Positions 63,850 through 64,000 of a DNA stretch of 64,000 nucleotides are shown in pieces. Each line of letters opens with the position of its first letter. Within the stretch, counting starts at the first letter, position 1. The stretch is from Pantoea rwandensis. GTDB lineage: Bacteria > Pseudomonadota > Gammaproteobacteria > Enterobacterales > Enterobacteriaceae. Where the stretch lies: positions 81,066 to 145,065 of the forward strand of contig NZ_MLFR01000012.1 of assembly GCF_002095475.1 (NCBI RefSeq). The letters run 5' to 3'. The position numbers and the translations under genes were made by a program. The notes under the pieces are model-generated. The model did not search any database. It was not told the origin of the DNA and saw only the letters and a program-made list of their open reading frames with translations.

Positions 63850-64000
63850 TTTGCGCGATTCAGTGCGGGCCACAGCACCTCTGCCGCTGCCGGGCCGTCC
63901 TCGCGCCGCTCCGCGGTACCTTCGGCTGCAACGTCGCGCCGGACGGACCGTTCGGGTAAGGCCATCCAGGCCAACCCGAACTGCCAGTCGCATCCATGCG
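63850..64000. other. GC-rich tail with no supported gene
   Basis: About 150 bases clearly richer in GC than the flanks, containing several overlapping short inverted repeats (for example CCGCGG and GCGCCG-type blocks). A minus-strand open frame here runs across the terminator and looks spurious. It may be a dispersed repeat or the 3' end of a gene beyond the window; I cannot tell which. Confidence 0.4.

Noticed and set aside
63786..63974. Minus-strand open frame at the window end
   Set aside because: It runs through the ynfD terminator, has biased composition and no recognisable product.

Overview
The window looks like a chromosomal segment of an enterobacterium, most likely of the Erwiniaceae (Pantoea/Erwinia-like). 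The evidence is recognisable E. coli/Klebsiella-type proteins (YciT, YbiU, HpxO, Dcp, YdfG, YnfA, YnfB, YnfD, OsmB) mixed with catabolic islands for plant-derived aromatics and polyols. This assignment comes from protein resemblance read by eye; no search was run. I see no rRNA, tRNA, insertion sequence, prophage or CRISPR array.

Layout. (1) 1-6388: a gallate/4-oxalomesaconate block, galD-galC-galB (minus, galD cut by the window edge) facing galR-galT and a type I (VOC-fold) extradiol dioxygenase (plus). (2) 6456-11395: a sigma54-dependent activator divergent from an IolG-like dehydrogenase, a hydroxypyruvate-isomerase-like protein and an orphan sugar-binding protein, with a textbook -24/-12 promoter and a tandem repeat upstream. 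(3) 11520-17721: a small YlcI/YnfO-like protein and a cydABDC block encoding a short-Q-loop (CIO-type) bd oxidase with its own CydDC exporter. (4) 17722-23806: an AT-rich gap, two glycine-zipper envelope proteins (one OsmB), a Tat-exported amidohydrolase, and a TetR / cytochrome b561 / catalase-like operon. A near-identical operator ties that operon to a divergent 69-aa orphan gene. (5) 23873-34601: an erythritol catabolism locus: DUF2291 protein, RbsABC-type importer and DeoR regulator on the minus strand, eryABCD on the plus strand. (6) 34587-42414: ordinary accessory and housekeeping genes (GNAT, yciT, ybiU, a LuxR-type regulator facing a ToxR/ToxS-like pair, small enzymes, class C beta-lactamase). 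(7) 42702-51755: a second, differently built polyol/sugar module: importer, SorC regulator, GlpD-like FAD dehydrogenase, class I aldolase, FGGY kinase, DHCW cupin. (8) 51805-64000: class A acid phosphatase, a cysteine-rich secreted protein, hpxO, dcp, guaD, two neighbouring genes each broken by a single-base deletion (alpha/beta hydrolase, chemoreceptor), then ydfG, ynfA, ynfB, ynfD.

How the parts work together. The two polyol modules share one plan: periplasmic capture, ABC import, phosphorylation by an FGGY kinase, and oxidation of the polyol phosphate by a GlpD-like flavoprotein. They then diverge: the ery module epimerises the ketose phosphate (EryC), while the second module appears to cleave it with an aldolase. 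The gal block would convert a trihydroxylated aromatic acid to pyruvate and oxaloacetate, but its ring-opening enzyme is from an unexpected family. Most interesting to follow up: the VOC dioxygenase in the galA slot, the uncharacterised second polyol module with a perfect inverted repeat upstream, the TetR-linked two-promoter regulon, and the sigma54 operon.
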